64,000 nucleotides of DNA from Callipepla californica brunnescens (Eukaryota; Chordata; Aves; Galliformes; Odontophoridae): contig JALIRH010000030.1 in NCBI GenBank assembly GCA_023055505.1, positions 6,692,001 to 6,756,000 on the forward strand, written 5' to 3'. A program made the position numbers and the translations under genes. Numbering within the stretch: position 1 is the first letter of the stretch; each line of letters begins with the position of its first letter. The notes under the pieces were generated by a model that was not told the DNA's origin, did not search any database, and was given only the letters and a program-made list of their open reading frames with translations. Of the stretch, positions 40,515-54,544 are shown piece after piece.

Positions 40515-43173
40515 TCAATGGGGCCATAGGAATCAGTGGGGCAATAGAACTCAATCGGGCCATAGGGATCAATGGGACCATAGGAATCAAGGGGCCATAG
40601 GAATCAGGTGGGCCATAGGGATCAATGGGGCCATAGGGATTAATGGGACCATAGGAAACAATGGGGCCAAAGGAATCAATGTGGACATAGAAAAACATGG
40701 GGCCATAAAGATCAGTGGGCCATAGGTATCAATGGGGCCATAGAACTCAATGTGGACATAGGGATCGATGGGGCTATAGGAATCAAAGGGTCCATAGGAA
40801 TCAATGGGGCCTTAGGAATCAATCGGGCTATAGGGATCAATGTGACCATAGGAATCAATGGGGCCATAGAACTCAGAGAGGCCATAGGGATCAATGGGAC
40901 CATAGGAATCAATGACGCCACAGAACTCAGTGGGGCCATAGGGATCAATGGGGCCATAGGGAACAATGGGGCAATAGGGATCAATGGGGCCATAGGGATC
41001 AATGGGGCCACAAAAATCAATGGGGCCACAAAAATCAATGGGGCCATAGGAATTAAATTTAATATAGGGATCAATGGGGCCTTAGGTATCAATGGGGTCA
41101 TAGGAATCAATGGGGCCATAGGAATCAATGGGGACACAACGATCAATGGGACCATAGGAATCAATGTGAGCATAGGAATCAATGGGGCCATAGAACGCAA
41201 GGTAACCATAGAGATCAATGGGACCATAGGAATCAATGGGTCCAGAGGAATCAATGGGGCCATAGGAATCAATGGGGCCATAATCATAATGGGGCCATAG
41301 AGCTCAATGGTGCCATATGGATCAATGGGGCCATAGGAATAAATGGGACCATAGGAATCAATGGGCCAAAGGGATCAATGGGACCATAGGAATCAATGGG
41401 GACATAGGGATCAATGGGGTATTAGGGATCAATGGGGCCATAGAACTCAATGTGGTCATAGGCATCAATGGGGCCATAGTCATCAATGGGGCCATAGAAC
41501 TGAATGGGGCCATAGGGATCTATGGGGCCATAGGAATCAATGGGGCATTAGGAATCAATGGGGCCATAGGGATCAAAGCGGTCATATAACTCAATGGGGC
41601 CTTAGAACTCTATGGGGTCATAGGGATCAATGGAGCTATAGGGATCAATGGAGCCATAGAACTCAATGGGGCCTTAGAGATCAATGGGGCCATAGGGATC
41701 AAATGGGCCATGGAACTCAAAGGGGCCATAGGAATCAATGGGGCCATAGAACTCAATGGGGCCATAGGAATCAATGGGGCCATAGAACTCATTGGGGCCA
41801 TAGTACTCAATGGGGCCATCGGGATCAATTGTGCCATAGGGATCATGGAGCCATAGATCTCAATGTAGCCATAGAACTCAATGGGGCCATAGGGATCCAT
41901 GGGGCCATAGTGATCAATGGGGCCATAGGAATCAGTGGGGCCATAGAACTCAGTAGGGCCACAGGAATCAATGGGACCATAGCGATCAATGGGGCCATAG
42001 GAATCAATGGGGCCATAGTCATCAATGGGACCATAGGAATCAAAGGGGCTATAATAATCAATACAGTCACAGAACACAATAAGGCCATAGAACTCCATAG
42101 GGCCACAGGGATCAATGAGGCCACAGGAATCAGTGGGACCATAGAACTCAGAGGGGCCATAGGGATCAATGTGGCCATAGGAATCAAGGGGGCCATAGGG
42201 ATCAATGTGACTATAGGAATCAATGGGGCCTTAGGGATCAATGGGGCCATAAAACTCAATGGGGCTATACGGATCAATGGGGCCATAGGGATCAATGGAG
42301 CCATAGAACTCAATGGAGCCATAGGACTCAATGGCACCATTGAACTCAATGGCGCCACAGTGATCAATGGGGCCGTGAGACTCAATGGGGTCATAGGACT
42401 CAATGGGGCCATAGGGATCAATGGGGCCATAGGGATCAATAAGGCCATAGGAATCCATGCGGCCATATAACTCAATGGGGCCATAGGAATCAATGGAGTC
42501 ATAGAACTCAATGGGGCCATCGAACTCCATGGGGCCATAGGGATCAATGGAAACATAGGGATCAATTGGGCCATAGAACTCAAGGAGGCCATAGGAATCA
42601 ATGGAGCCATAGAACTCAATGGGGCCATAGGGATCAATGGGACCTTTGGAATCAATGGGGCCTTAGGAATCAATGGGACCATAGAACTCAGTGGGGCCAT
42701 AGGGATCAATGAAGCCATAGAACTCAATGGGGCCATAGGCATCATTGGGACCATAGGCATCATAGGGACCATAGGAATCAATGGGGCCATAGGGATCAAT
42801 GGGACCATAGGAATCAATGGGGCCATAGGCATCAATGGGACCATAGGCATCACTGGGACCATAGGAATCAATGGGGCCATAGAGATCAATGGGGTGATAG
42901 GGATCAATGGGACCATAGGAATCAATGAGGCCATAGAACTCAAAGGGGCCATAGAGATCAATGGGGCCATAGGGATCAATGGGGCCATAGGGATAATTGG
43001 GGCCATAGGAATCAATGGGGCCATAGGAATCAATGGGAGCATAGGGATCAATGGGGCCGTAGGAATCAATGGGGCCATAGTCATTAATGGGGCCATAGTC
43101 ATCAATGGGGCCATAGGACTCAAAGCGGACATAGAACTCAAAGGGGCCATAGAACTCAGCAGGGCTATAGGGA
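40515..43173 (+). repeat. 2,659 bp higher-order block, copy 2
   Basis: This is the tandem neighbour of copy 1 at a constant offset of 2,659 bp (AT-rich marker at 41050). Few substitutions were seen, such as GTGTCCAGAGG versus GGGTCCAGAGG (about 38580 and 41239). Downstream it runs on into block J, as copy 3 does, so copy 2 and not copy 1 is the partner of copy 3 in the larger duplication. Confidence 0.9.
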
Positions 43174-46153
43174 TCAAAGGGGCCATAGGAATCAGTGGTG
43201 CCATAGAACTCAGTTGGGCCATAGTGATCAATGGGGCCACAGGAACCGATGGGGCCATAGTGATTAATGGGGCCATAGGAATCAATGGGGCCATAGGAAT
43301 CAATGGAGCCATAGAACTTATTGGGGCCATAGGGATCGATGGGGCCATAGGGATCCATGGGGCCATAGAACTCAATGGGGCCATAGGGATCAATGGGACC
43401 ATAGAGATCAGTGGGGCCGTAGGAATCAATGGGGCCATAGGGATCAATGGGACCATAGGAATCAATGGGCCCTAGGAATCAATGGGGCCATAGGGATCAA
43501 TAGGACCATAGGAATCAATGGGGCCATAGGGATCAATGGGGCCATAGGGATCAAATGGGCCACAGCGATCAATGGGACCATAGGAATCAATGGGGCCATA
43601 GAACTCAATGGGGCTATAGGAATCAATAGGGCCTTTGGAATCAATGGGGCCTTAGGAATCAATGGGGCCGTAGGGATCAATGGGAACATAGGAATCAATG
43701 AGGCCAAAGGAATCAATGGGGCATAGGAATCAGTGGGACCATAGGTATTCATGGGGCCATAGAACTCAATGGGGCAAAAGGGATCAATGGGGCCATAGGG
43801 ATCATTGGAGCCAATGAACTCAAAGGAGCCATAGAACTGAATGGGGCAATAGGGATCAGTGGGGCCATAGGGATGAATTGGGCCAAAGAACTCAATGGGG
43901 CCATAGGAATCAATGTGGCCGTAGAACTGAAAGGGGCCATAAAAATCAATGGGGTCATAGTAATCAATGGGTACTTAGGGATCAATGGTGCCACAGCGAT
44001 CAATGGGACCATAGGAATCAATGGGGCCATAGAACTCAAAGTGTCCATAGAACTCAATGGGGCCACAACGATCAATGATGCCACAGGACTCAATGGGGCC
44101 TTAGGAATCAATGGGGCCATAGGGATCAATGGGGCCATAGGGATCAAAAAAGCCATAGGAATCCATGCGCCCATAGAACTCAATGGGGCCAGAGGGATCA
44201 ATGGGGCCTTTGGGATCCACGGGGCGATAGGGATCCATGGGGACATAGGGATCAATGGGAACATAGGGAACAACGGGACCATAGGAATCAGTGGGGACAT
44301 AGGAATCAGTGGGGCCATAGAACTCAACGGGGCCATAGGGATCAATGGGTCCATAGGAATCAATGGGGCCATAGGAATCCGTGGGGCCATAGGGATCAAT
44401 GGGGCCAGAGGAATCAATGGGGCCACAGGGATCAATGGGGTCACACGAATCAATGGGGCCATAGGAATCAATAGGGCCATAGTAATCAATGGAGCCATAG
44501 TGATCAATGTGGCCATAAGAATCAATGGGACCATAGGGATCAATGGGGCAATAGGAATCAATGGGGCCATAGGAATCAATGGGGCCATAGGGATCAGTGG
44601 GGCCATACGAATCAGTGGGGCCTTAGGAATCAATGGGGCATAGGGATCAATGGGGCCATAGGGATCAATGGGGCCATAGAACTCAATGGGGCCATAGGGA
44701 TCGATAGGGCCATAGGAATCGATGAGGCCATAAGGATCGATGAGGCCGTAGGAATGAATAGGTCCTTTGAACTCGATGGGGCCATAGGGATCAATGGGAC
44801 TATAGAACTCAATGGGGCCATAGAACTCAATTGGGCCATAGGAATCAAAGGGGCCACAGGAATCAAAGGGGCCATAGGGATCAATGGGGTTCTAGGGATC
44901 AATGGGGCCATAGGGATCAATGGTAGCATAGGAATCAATGGGGCCATAGGGATCAAAGGGGCCATAGGGATCAATGGGGACTTAGAACTCAATGGGGCCA
45001 TAGGGATCACTGGGGCCATAGGGATCAATTCTACCATAGGAATCGTTGGGGCCATAGGAATCGTTGGGGCCGTAGGAATCGATGGGGCCATAGGAATCCA
45101 TGGGGCAATAGGGATCAATGGGGCCATAGGGATCCATGGGGCCATATTGATCCATGGGGCCATAGGAATCAATGTGGCCAATGAACTGAAAGGGGCCATA
45201 AAAATCAATGGGACCATAGGAATCAATGGGGCCATAGGGATCAATGGGGCCACAGCGATCAATGGGGCCACAGGAATCAATGGAGCCATAGGGATCAATG
45301 GGGCCATAAGAATCAATGGGACCATAGGGATCAATGAGGCCAAAGGAATCAATGGGGCCATAGGAGTCAATGGGGCCATAGGGATCAGTGGGGCCATAGG
45401 AATCAGTGGGGCCATAGGAATCCGTGGGGCCTTCGGAATCAAATGGGGCATAGAAATCAATGGGGCAGAGGGATCGATGGGGCCATTAAGAACAATGAGG
45501 TCATAGAGCTCAATGGGGCGATAGGAATCGATGGGGACATAGGAATCGATGAGGCCATAAGGATCGATGAGGCCGTAGGAATCAATGGGGCCTTCGAACT
45601 CAATGGGGCCATAGGGATCAATGGGACCATAGAACTCAATGGGGCCATAGAACTCAATTGGGCCATAGGAACCAATGGGACCATGGGAATCAATGAGGCC
45701 ATAGGAATCAATGGGGACATAGGGATCAATGGAGCCAGAGGGATCAATGGAGCCATAGAACTCAAAGGGGCCATAGTGATCACTGGGGCCATACAGATCA
45801 ATGGGGCCATAGAGATCAATGGGGCCATAGGAATCAATGGGGCCATAGGAATCGATGGGGCCATAGGAATCGATGGGGCCATAGGGATCGATGAGGCGAT
45901 AGGGATCAATGGAGCCATAGAACTCAAAGGGGCCATAGGGATCAATGGGGCCTAGAACTCAATGGGGCCATAGAACTCAAAGGGGCCCTATGAATCAATG
46001 GGACCATAGGAATCAATGGGACCATAGGAATCCATGGGGCAATAGGGATCAATGGGGCCATAGGGATCCATGGGGCCATCGGGATCCATGGGGCCATAGG
46101 AATCAATGTGGCCAATGAACTGAGAGGGGCCATAAAAATCAATGGGACCATAG
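43174..46153 (+). repeat. Segmental block J, copy 1
   Basis: This block of 18 bp units is repeated at about 49690-52640 at an offset of 6,489 bp. It contains runs of consecutive ATCGATG units (about 44700-44760 and 45500-45900) and ATCCATGGGG units (about 45090-45170), which are rare or single farther left. One-unit length differences occur near 45830 and 46080 relative to copy 2. No gene is seen. Confidence 0.87.
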
Positions 46154-47165
46154 GAATCAATGGGGCCATAGGGATCAATGTGACCATAGGAATCAATGGG
46201 GCCATAGAACTCAAAGGGGCCATAGGGATCAATGGGACCATAGGAATCAATGGGGCCATATAACTCAGTGGGGCCATAGGGATCAATGGGGCGATAGAGA
46301 ACAATGGGGCCACAAAAATCAATGGGGCCGTAGGAATTAAAGTGACTAGAGGGATCAATGGGTCCATAGGGATCAACGGGGCCATAGGAATCTATGGGGT
46401 CATATGAATCAATGGGGCCATAAGGATTAATGTGGCCAGAAGGATCAATGGGGACAAAACGATCAATGGGACCATAGGAATCAAGGTGGCCATAGAGATC
46501 AATGGGACCATAGGGATCAATGGGGCCATAGGAATCAAAGGGGCCATAGGTATAAATGGGGCCATAGAACTCAATGGGGCCTTCGAACACTATGGGGCCA
46601 TAGGGATCAATGGGGCCATAGGGATAAAATGGGCCATAGAACTCAATGGGGCCATAGGAATCAATGTGGCCATAGAACTCATTGGGGCCATAAAAATCAA
46701 TGGGGCCACAGGAATCCATGGGACCAAAGGGATCAATGGGGCCATAGGAATCAATGGAGCCATAGAAAATCAATGCGGCCACAGGGATCAATGGGGCCAT
46801 AGAACTCAATGGGGCCATAGGAATCAAAGGGGCCATTGGAATCAATGAGGCCATAGGGATCAATGGGGCCATAGGAATCAATGGGGCCAAAGGAATCAAT
46901 GGGGCCATAGGAATCAATGGGGCCATAGGGATCAAAGGGGCCATAGAACTCAATGGGGCCTTAGAACTCAATGGGGCCATAGGGATCAATGGGGCTATAG
47001 GGATCAATGGAGCCATAGAACTCAATGGTGCCTTAGAGATCAATGAGGCCATAGGGATCAAATGGGCCATAGAACTCAATGGGGCCATAGGAATCAGTGT
47101 GGCTATAGAACTCAAAGGGGCCATAGGAATCAATGGGGCCATAGGGATCAATGGAACCATAGGGA
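46154..47165 (+). repeat. Segmental block H, copy 2
   Basis: This is the second copy of 36880-37855. It is longer by one 36 bp pair of units carrying GTGTGGCTATAGAACTC near 47100. It contains the last TTCGAACACTATGG I could find in the window, at about 46585. Its right end passes into the third 2,659 bp block exactly as copy 1 passes into the first. Confidence 0.87.
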
Positions 47166-49690
47166 TCAATGGGGCCATAGGAATCAGTGGGGCAATAGAA
47201 CTCAATCGGGCCATAGGGATCAATGGGACCATAGGAATCAAGGGGCCATAGGAATCAGGTGGGCCATAGGGATCAATGGGGCCATAGGGATTAATGGGAC
47301 CATAGGAAACAATGGGGCCAAAGGAATCAATGTGGACATAGAAAAACATGGGGCCATAAAGATCAGTGGGCCATAGGTATCAATGGGGCCATAGAACTCA
47401 ATGTGGACATAGGGATCGATGGGGCTATAGGAATCAAAGGGTCCATAGGAATCAATGGGGCCTTAGGAATCAATCGGGCTATAGGGATCAATGTGACCAT
47501 AGGAATCAATGGGGCCATAGAACTCAGAGAGGCCATAGGGATCAATGGGACCATAGGAATCAATGACGCCACAGAACTCAGTGGGGCCATAGGGATCAAT
47601 GGGGCCATAGGGAACAATGGGGCAATAGGGATCAATGGGGCCATAGGGATCAATGGGGCCACAAAAATCAATGGGGCCACAAAAATCAATGGGGCCATAG
47701 GAATTAAATTTAATATAGGGATCAATGGGGCCTTAGGTATCAATGGGGTCATAGGAATCAATGGGGCCATAGGAATCAATGGGGACACAACGATCAATGG
47801 GACCATAGGAATCAATGTGAGCATAGGAATCAATGGGGCCATAGAACGCAAGGTAACCATAGAGATCAATGGGACCATAGGAATCAATGGGTCCTGAGGA
47901 ATCAATGGGGCCATAGGAATCAATGGGGCCATAATCATAATGGGGCCATAGAGCTCAATGGTGCCATATGGATCAATGGGGCCATAGGAATAAATGGGAC
48001 CATAGGAATCAATGGGCCAAAGGGATCAATGGGACCATAGGAATCAATGGGGACATAGGGATCAATGGGGTATTAGGGATCAATGGGGCCATAGAACTCA
48101 ATGTGGTCATAGGCATCAATGGGGCCATAGTCATCAATGGGGCCATAGAACTGAATGGGGCCATAGGGATCTATGGGGCCATAGGAATCAATGGGGCATT
48201 AGGAATCAATGGGGCCATAGGGATCAAAGCGGTCATATAACTCAATGGGGCCTTAGAACTCTATGGGTTCATAGGGATCAATGGAGCTATAGGGATCAAT
48301 GGAGCCATAGAACTCAATGGGGCCTTAGAGATCAATGGGGCCATAGGGATCAAATGGGCCATGGAACTCAAAGGGGCCATAGGAATCAATGGGGCCATAG
48401 AACTCAATGGGGCCATAGGAATCAATGGGGCCATAGAACTCATTGGGGCCATAGTACTCAATGGGGCCATAGGGATCAATGGTGCCATAGGGATCATGGA
48501 GCCATAGATCTCAATGTAGCCATAGAACTCAATGGGGCCATAGGGATCCATGGGGCCATAGTGATCAATGGGGCCATAGGAATCAGTGGGGCCATAGAAC
48601 TCAGTAGGGCCACAGGAATCAATGGGACCATAGCGATCAATGGGGCCATAGGAATCAATGGGGCCATAGTCATCAATGGGACCATAGGAATCAAAGGGGC
48701 TATAATAATCAATACAGTCACAGAACACAATAAGGCCATAGAACTCCATAGGGCCACAGGGATCAATGAGGCCACAGGAATCAGTGGGACCATAGAACTC
48801 AGAGGGGCCATAGGGATCAATGTGGCCATAGGAATCAAGGGGGCCATAGGGATCAATGTGACTATAGGAATCAATGGGGCCTTAGGGATCAATGGGGCCA
48901 TAAAACTCAATGGGGCTATACGGATCAATGGGGCCATAGGGATCAATGGAGCCATAGAACTCAATGGAGCCATAGGACTCAATGGCACCATTGAACTCAA
49001 TGGCGCCACAGTGATCAATGGGGCCGTGAGACTCAATGGGGTCATAGGACTCAATGGGGCCATAGGGATCAATGGGGCCATAGGGATCAATAAGGCCATA
49101 GGAATCCATGCGGCCATATAACTCAATGGGGCCATAGGAATCAATGGAGTCATAGAACTCAATGGGGCCATCGAACTCCATGGGGCCATAAGGATCAATG
49201 GAAACATAGGGATCAATTGGGCCATAGAACTCAATGGGGCCATAGGGATCAATGGGACCTTTGGAATCAATGGGGCCTTAGGAATCAATGGGACCATAGA
49301 ACTCAGTGGGGCCATAGGGATCAATGAAGCCATAGAACTCAATGGGGCCATAGGCATCATTGGGACCATAGGCATCATAGGGACCATAGGAATCAATGGG
49401 GCCATAGGGATCAATGGGACCATAGGAATCAATGGGGCCATAGGCATCAATGGGACCATAGGCATCACTGGGACCATAGGAATCAATGGGGCCATAGGGA
49501 TCAATGGGGTGATAGGGATCAATGGGACCATAGGAATCAATGAGGCCATAGAACTCAAAGGGGCCATAGAGATCAATGGGGCCATAGGGATCAATGGGGC
49601 CATAGGGATAATTGGGGCCATAGGAATCAATGGGGCCATAGGAATCAATGGGAGCATAGGGATCAATGGGGCCGTAGGAATCAATGGGGC
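47166..49690 (+). repeat. 2,659 bp higher-order block, copy 3
   Basis: This block matches copy 2 at offset 6,651 bp (AT-rich marker at 47701). It then loses two units near 49220 and seven near 49710, bringing the offset to 6,489 bp. Both losses are whole units. Small differences such as GGGTCCTGAGG at about 47890 separate it from the other copies. Confidence 0.88.
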
Positions 49691-52640
49691 CATAGTCATT
49701 AATGGGGCCATAGTGATCAATGGGGCCACAGGAACCGATGGGGCCATAGTGATTAATGGGGCCATAGGAATCAATGGGGCCATAGGAATCAATGGAGCCA
49801 TAGAACTTATTGGGGCCATAGGGATCGATGGGGCCATAGGGATCCATGGGGCCATAGAACTCAATGGGGCCATAGGGATCAATGGGACCATAGAGATCAG
49901 TGGGGCCGTAGGAATCAATGGGGCCATAGGGATCAGTGGGACCATAGGAATCAATGGGCCCTAGGAATCAATGGGGCCATAGGGATCAATAGGACCATAG
50001 GAATCAATGGGGCCATAGGGATCAATGGGGCCATAGGGATCAAATGGGCCACAGCGATCAATGGGACCATAGGAATCAATGGGGCCATAGAACTCAATGG
50101 GGCTATAGGAATCAATAGGGCCTTTGGAATCAATGGGGCCTTAGGAATCAATGGGGCCGTAGGGATCAATGGGAACATAGGAATCAATGAGGCCAAAGGA
50201 ATCAATGGGGCATAGGAATCAGTGGGACCATAGGTATTCATGGGGCCAAAGAACTCAATGGGGCAAAAGGGATCAATGGGGCCATAGGGATCATTGGAGC
50301 CAATGAACTCAAAGGAGCCATAGAACTGAATGGGGCAATAGGGATCAGTGGGGCCATAGGGATGAATTGGGCCAAAGAACTCAATGGGGCCATAGGAATC
50401 AATGTGGCCGTAGAACTGAAAGGGGCCATAAAAATCAATGGGGTCATAGTAATCAATGGGTACTTAGGGATCAATGGTGCCACAGCGATCAATGGGACCA
50501 TAGGAATCAATGGGGCCATAGAACTCAAAGTGTCCATAGAACTCAATGGGGCCACAACGATCAATGATGCCACAGGACTCAATGGGGCCATAGGAATCAA
50601 TGGGGCCATAGGAATCAATGGGGCCATAGGGATCAAAAAAGCCATAGGAATCCATGCGCCCATAGAACTCAATGGGGCCATAGGGATCAATGGGGCCTTT
50701 AGGATCCACGGGGCGATAGGGATCCATGGGGACATAGGGATCAATGGGAACATAGGGAACAACGGGACCATAGGAATCAGTGGGGACATAGGAATCAGTG
50801 GGGCCATAGAACTCAACGGGGCCATAGGGATCAATGGGTCCATAGGAATCAATGGGGCCATAGGAATCCGTGGGGCCATAGGGATCAATGGGGCCTTAGG
50901 AATCAATGGGGCCACAGGGATCAATGGGGTCACACGAATCAGTGGGGCCATAGGAATCAATAGGGCCATAGGAATCAATGGAGCCATAGTGATCAATGTG
51001 GCCATAAAAATCAATGGGACCATAGGGATCAATGGGGCAATAGGAATCAATGGGGCCATAGGAATCAATGGGGCCATAGGGATCAGTGGGGCCATACGAA
51101 TCAGTGGGGCCTTAGGAATCAATGGGGCATAGGGATCAATGGGGCCATAGGGATCAATGGGGCCATAGAACTCAATGGGGCCATAGGGATCGATAGGGCC
51201 ATAGGAATCGATGAGGCCATAAGGATCGATGAGGCCGTAGGAATGAATAGGTCCTTTGAACTCGATGGGGCCATAGGGATCAATGGGGCTATAGAACTCA
51301 ATGGGGCCATAGAACTCAATAGGGCCATAGGAATCAAAGGGGCCACAGGAATCAAAGGGGCCATAGGGATCAATGGGGTTCTAGGGATCAATGGTGCCAT
51401 AGGGATCAATGGTACCATAGGAATCAATGGGGCCATAGGGATCAAAGGGGCCATAGGGATCAATGGGGCCTTAGAACTCAATGGGGCCATAGGGATCACT
51501 GGGGCCATAGGGATCAATTCTACCATAGGAATCGTTGGGGCCATAGGAATCGTTGGGGCCGTAGGAATCGATGGGGCCATAGGAATCCATGGGGCAATAG
51601 GGATCAATGGGGCCATAGGGATCCATGGGGCCATATTGATCCATGGGGCCATAGGAATCAATGTGGCCAATGAACTGAAAGGGGCCATAAAAATCAATGG
51701 GACCATAGGAATCAATGGGGCCATAGGTATCAATGGGGCCACAGCGATCAATGGGGCCACAGGAATCAATGGAGCCATAGGGATCAATGGGGCCATAAGA
51801 ATCAATGGGACCATAGGGATCAATGAGGCCAAAGGAATCAATGGGGCCATAGGAGTCAATGGGGCCATAGGGATCAGTGGGGCCATAGGAATCAGTGGGG
51901 CCATAGGAATCCGTGGGGCCTTCGGAATCAAATGGGGCATAGAAATCAATGGGGCAGAGGGATCGATGGGGCCATTAAGAACAATGAGGTCATAGAGCTC
52001 AATGGGGCGATAGGAATCGATGGGGACATAGGAATCGATGAGGCCATAAGGATCGATGAGGCCGTAGGAATCAATTGGGCCTTCGAACTCAATGGGGCCA
52101 TAGGGATCAATGGGACCATAGAACTCAATGGGGCCATAGAACTCAATTGGGCCATAGGAACCAATGGTACCATGGGAATCAATGAGGCCATAGGAATCAA
52201 TGGGGACATAGGGATCAATGGGGCCAGAGGGATCAATGGAGCCATAGAACTCAAAGGGGCCATAGTGATCACTGGGGCCATACAGATCAATGGGGCCATA
52301 GAGATCAATGGGGCCATAGGAATCGATGGGGCCATAGGAATCGATGGGGCCATAGGGATCGATGAGGCGATAGGGATCAATGGAGCCATAGAACTCAAAG
52401 GGGCCATAGGGATCAATGGGGCCTAGAACTCAATGGGGCCATAGAACTCAAAGGGGCCATATGAATCAATGGGACCATAGGAATCAATGGGACCATAGGA
52501 ATCCATGGGGCAATAGGGATCAATAGGGCCATAGGGATCCATGGGGCCATCGGGATCCATGGGGCCATCGGGATCCATGGGGCCATAGGAATCAATGTGG
52601 CCAATGAACTGAGAGGGGCCATAAAAATCAATGGGACCAT
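49691..52640 (+). repeat. Segmental block J, copy 2
   Basis: This is the second copy of 43174-46153 at an offset of 6,489 bp. It has scattered substitutions (for example CCAGAGG versus CCTTAGG near 44405 / 50894), one unit lost near 52310 and one gained near 52580. Together with copy 3 of the 2,659 bp block it makes a repeated segment of about 5.5 kb, or about 6.5 kb with block H. Confidence 0.87.
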
Positions 52641-54544
52641 AGGAATCAATGGGGCCATAGGGATCAATTGTGCCATAGAACTCAAAGGGGCCATAGGAAT
52701 CAATGTGGCCATTGAACTGAAAGGGGCCATAAAAATCAGTGGGGTCATAGGGATCAATGGGGCCACAGCGATCAATGGGGCCACAGCGATCAATGGGACC
52801 CTAGGAATCATCGGGGCCGTAGAACTCAATGGGGCCATAGGAATCAATGGGGCCATAGGAATCAATGGGGCCATAGAACTCATTGGGGCCATAGTACTCA
52901 ATGGGGCCTTAGGGATCAATGGTGCCATAGGGATCATGGAGCCATAGATCTCAATGTAGCCATAGAACTCAATGGGGCCATAGGGATCCATGGGGCCATA
53001 GTGATCAATGGGGCCATAGGAATCAGTGGGGCCATAGAACTCAGTAGGGCCACAGGAATCAATGGGACCATAGCGATCAATGGGGCCATAGGAATCAATG
53101 GGGCCATAGTCATCAATGGGACCATAGGAATCAAAGGGGCTATAATAATCAATACAGTCACAGAACACAATGGGGTCATAGAACTCCATAGGGCCACAGG
53201 GATCAATGAGGCCACAGGAATCTGTGGGACCATAGAACTCAGAGGGGCCATAGGGATCAATGTGGCCATAGGAATCAAGGGGGCCATAGGGATCAATGTG
53301 ACTATAGGAATCAATGGGGCCTTAGGGATCAATGGGGCCATAAAACTCAATGGGGCCATACGGATCAATGGGGCCATAGGGATCAATGGAGCCATAGAAC
53401 TCAATGGAGCCATAGGACTCAATGGCACCATTGAACTCAATGGCGCCACAGCGATCAATGGGGCCGTAAGACTCAATTGGGTCATAGGACTCAATGGGGC
53501 CATAGGGATCAATGGGGCCATAGGGATCAATAAGGCCATAGGAATCCATGCGGCCATATAACTCAATGGGGCCATAGGAATCAATGGAGCCATAAAACTC
53601 AATGGGGCCATCGAACTCGCTGGGGCCATAGGGATCAATGGAAACATAGGGATCAATTGGCCATAGAACTCAATGGGGACATAGAAATCAATGGGGCCAT
53701 AGGAATCAAAGGGGCCATAGAACTCAAGTAGGCCATAGGAATCAATGGAGCCATAGAACTCACTGGGGCCATAGGGATCAATGGGACCTTTGGAATCAAT
53801 GGGGCCTTAGGAATCAATGGGACCATAGAACTCAGTGGGGCCATAGGGATCAATGGGGCCATAGAACTCAATGGGGCCATAGGCATCATTGGGACCATAG
53901 GCATCATAGGGACCATAGGAATCAATGGGGCCATAGGGATCAATGGGACCATAGGAATCAATGGGGCCTTAGGCATCAATGGGGCCATAGAGATCAATGT
54001 TGCCATAGGGATCAATGGGGCCATAGGGATAATTGGGGCCATAGGAATCAATGGGGCCATAGGAATCAATGGGACCATAGGGATCAATGGGGCCATAGGA
54101 ATCAATGGGGCCATAGTCATCAATGGGGCCATAGTCATCAATGGGGCCATAGGACTCAATGCGGACATAGAACTCAAAGGGGCCATAGAACTCAGCAGGG
54201 CTATAGGTATCAAAGGGGCCATAGGAATCAGTGGTGCCATAGAACTCAGTTGGGCCATAGTGATCAATGGGGCCACAGGAACCGATGGGGCCATAGTGAT
54301 TAATGGGGTCATAGGAATCAATGGGGCCATAGGAATCAATGGAGCCATAGAACTTATTGGGGCCATAGGGATCGATGGGGCCATAGGGATCCATGGGGCC
54401 ATAGAACTCAATGGGGCCATAGGGATCAATGGGACCATAGGGATCAGTGGGGCCGTAGGAATCAATGGGGCCATAGGGATCAATGGGACCATAGGAATCA
54501 ATGGGCCCTAGAAATCAATGGGGCCCTAGGGATCAATAGGACCA
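52641..54544 (+). repeat. Mosaic segment with fragments of the 2,659 bp block
   Basis: The stretch from about 52834 to 53655 repeats 48394-49215 at an offset of 4,440 bp. The remainder follows the order of 42.6-43.5 kb with several units removed or exchanged. The AATAATCAATACAGTCACAG marker is present near 53144. No AT-rich marker unit is present, so this is a truncated fourth copy. No gene is seen. Confidence 0.83.
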
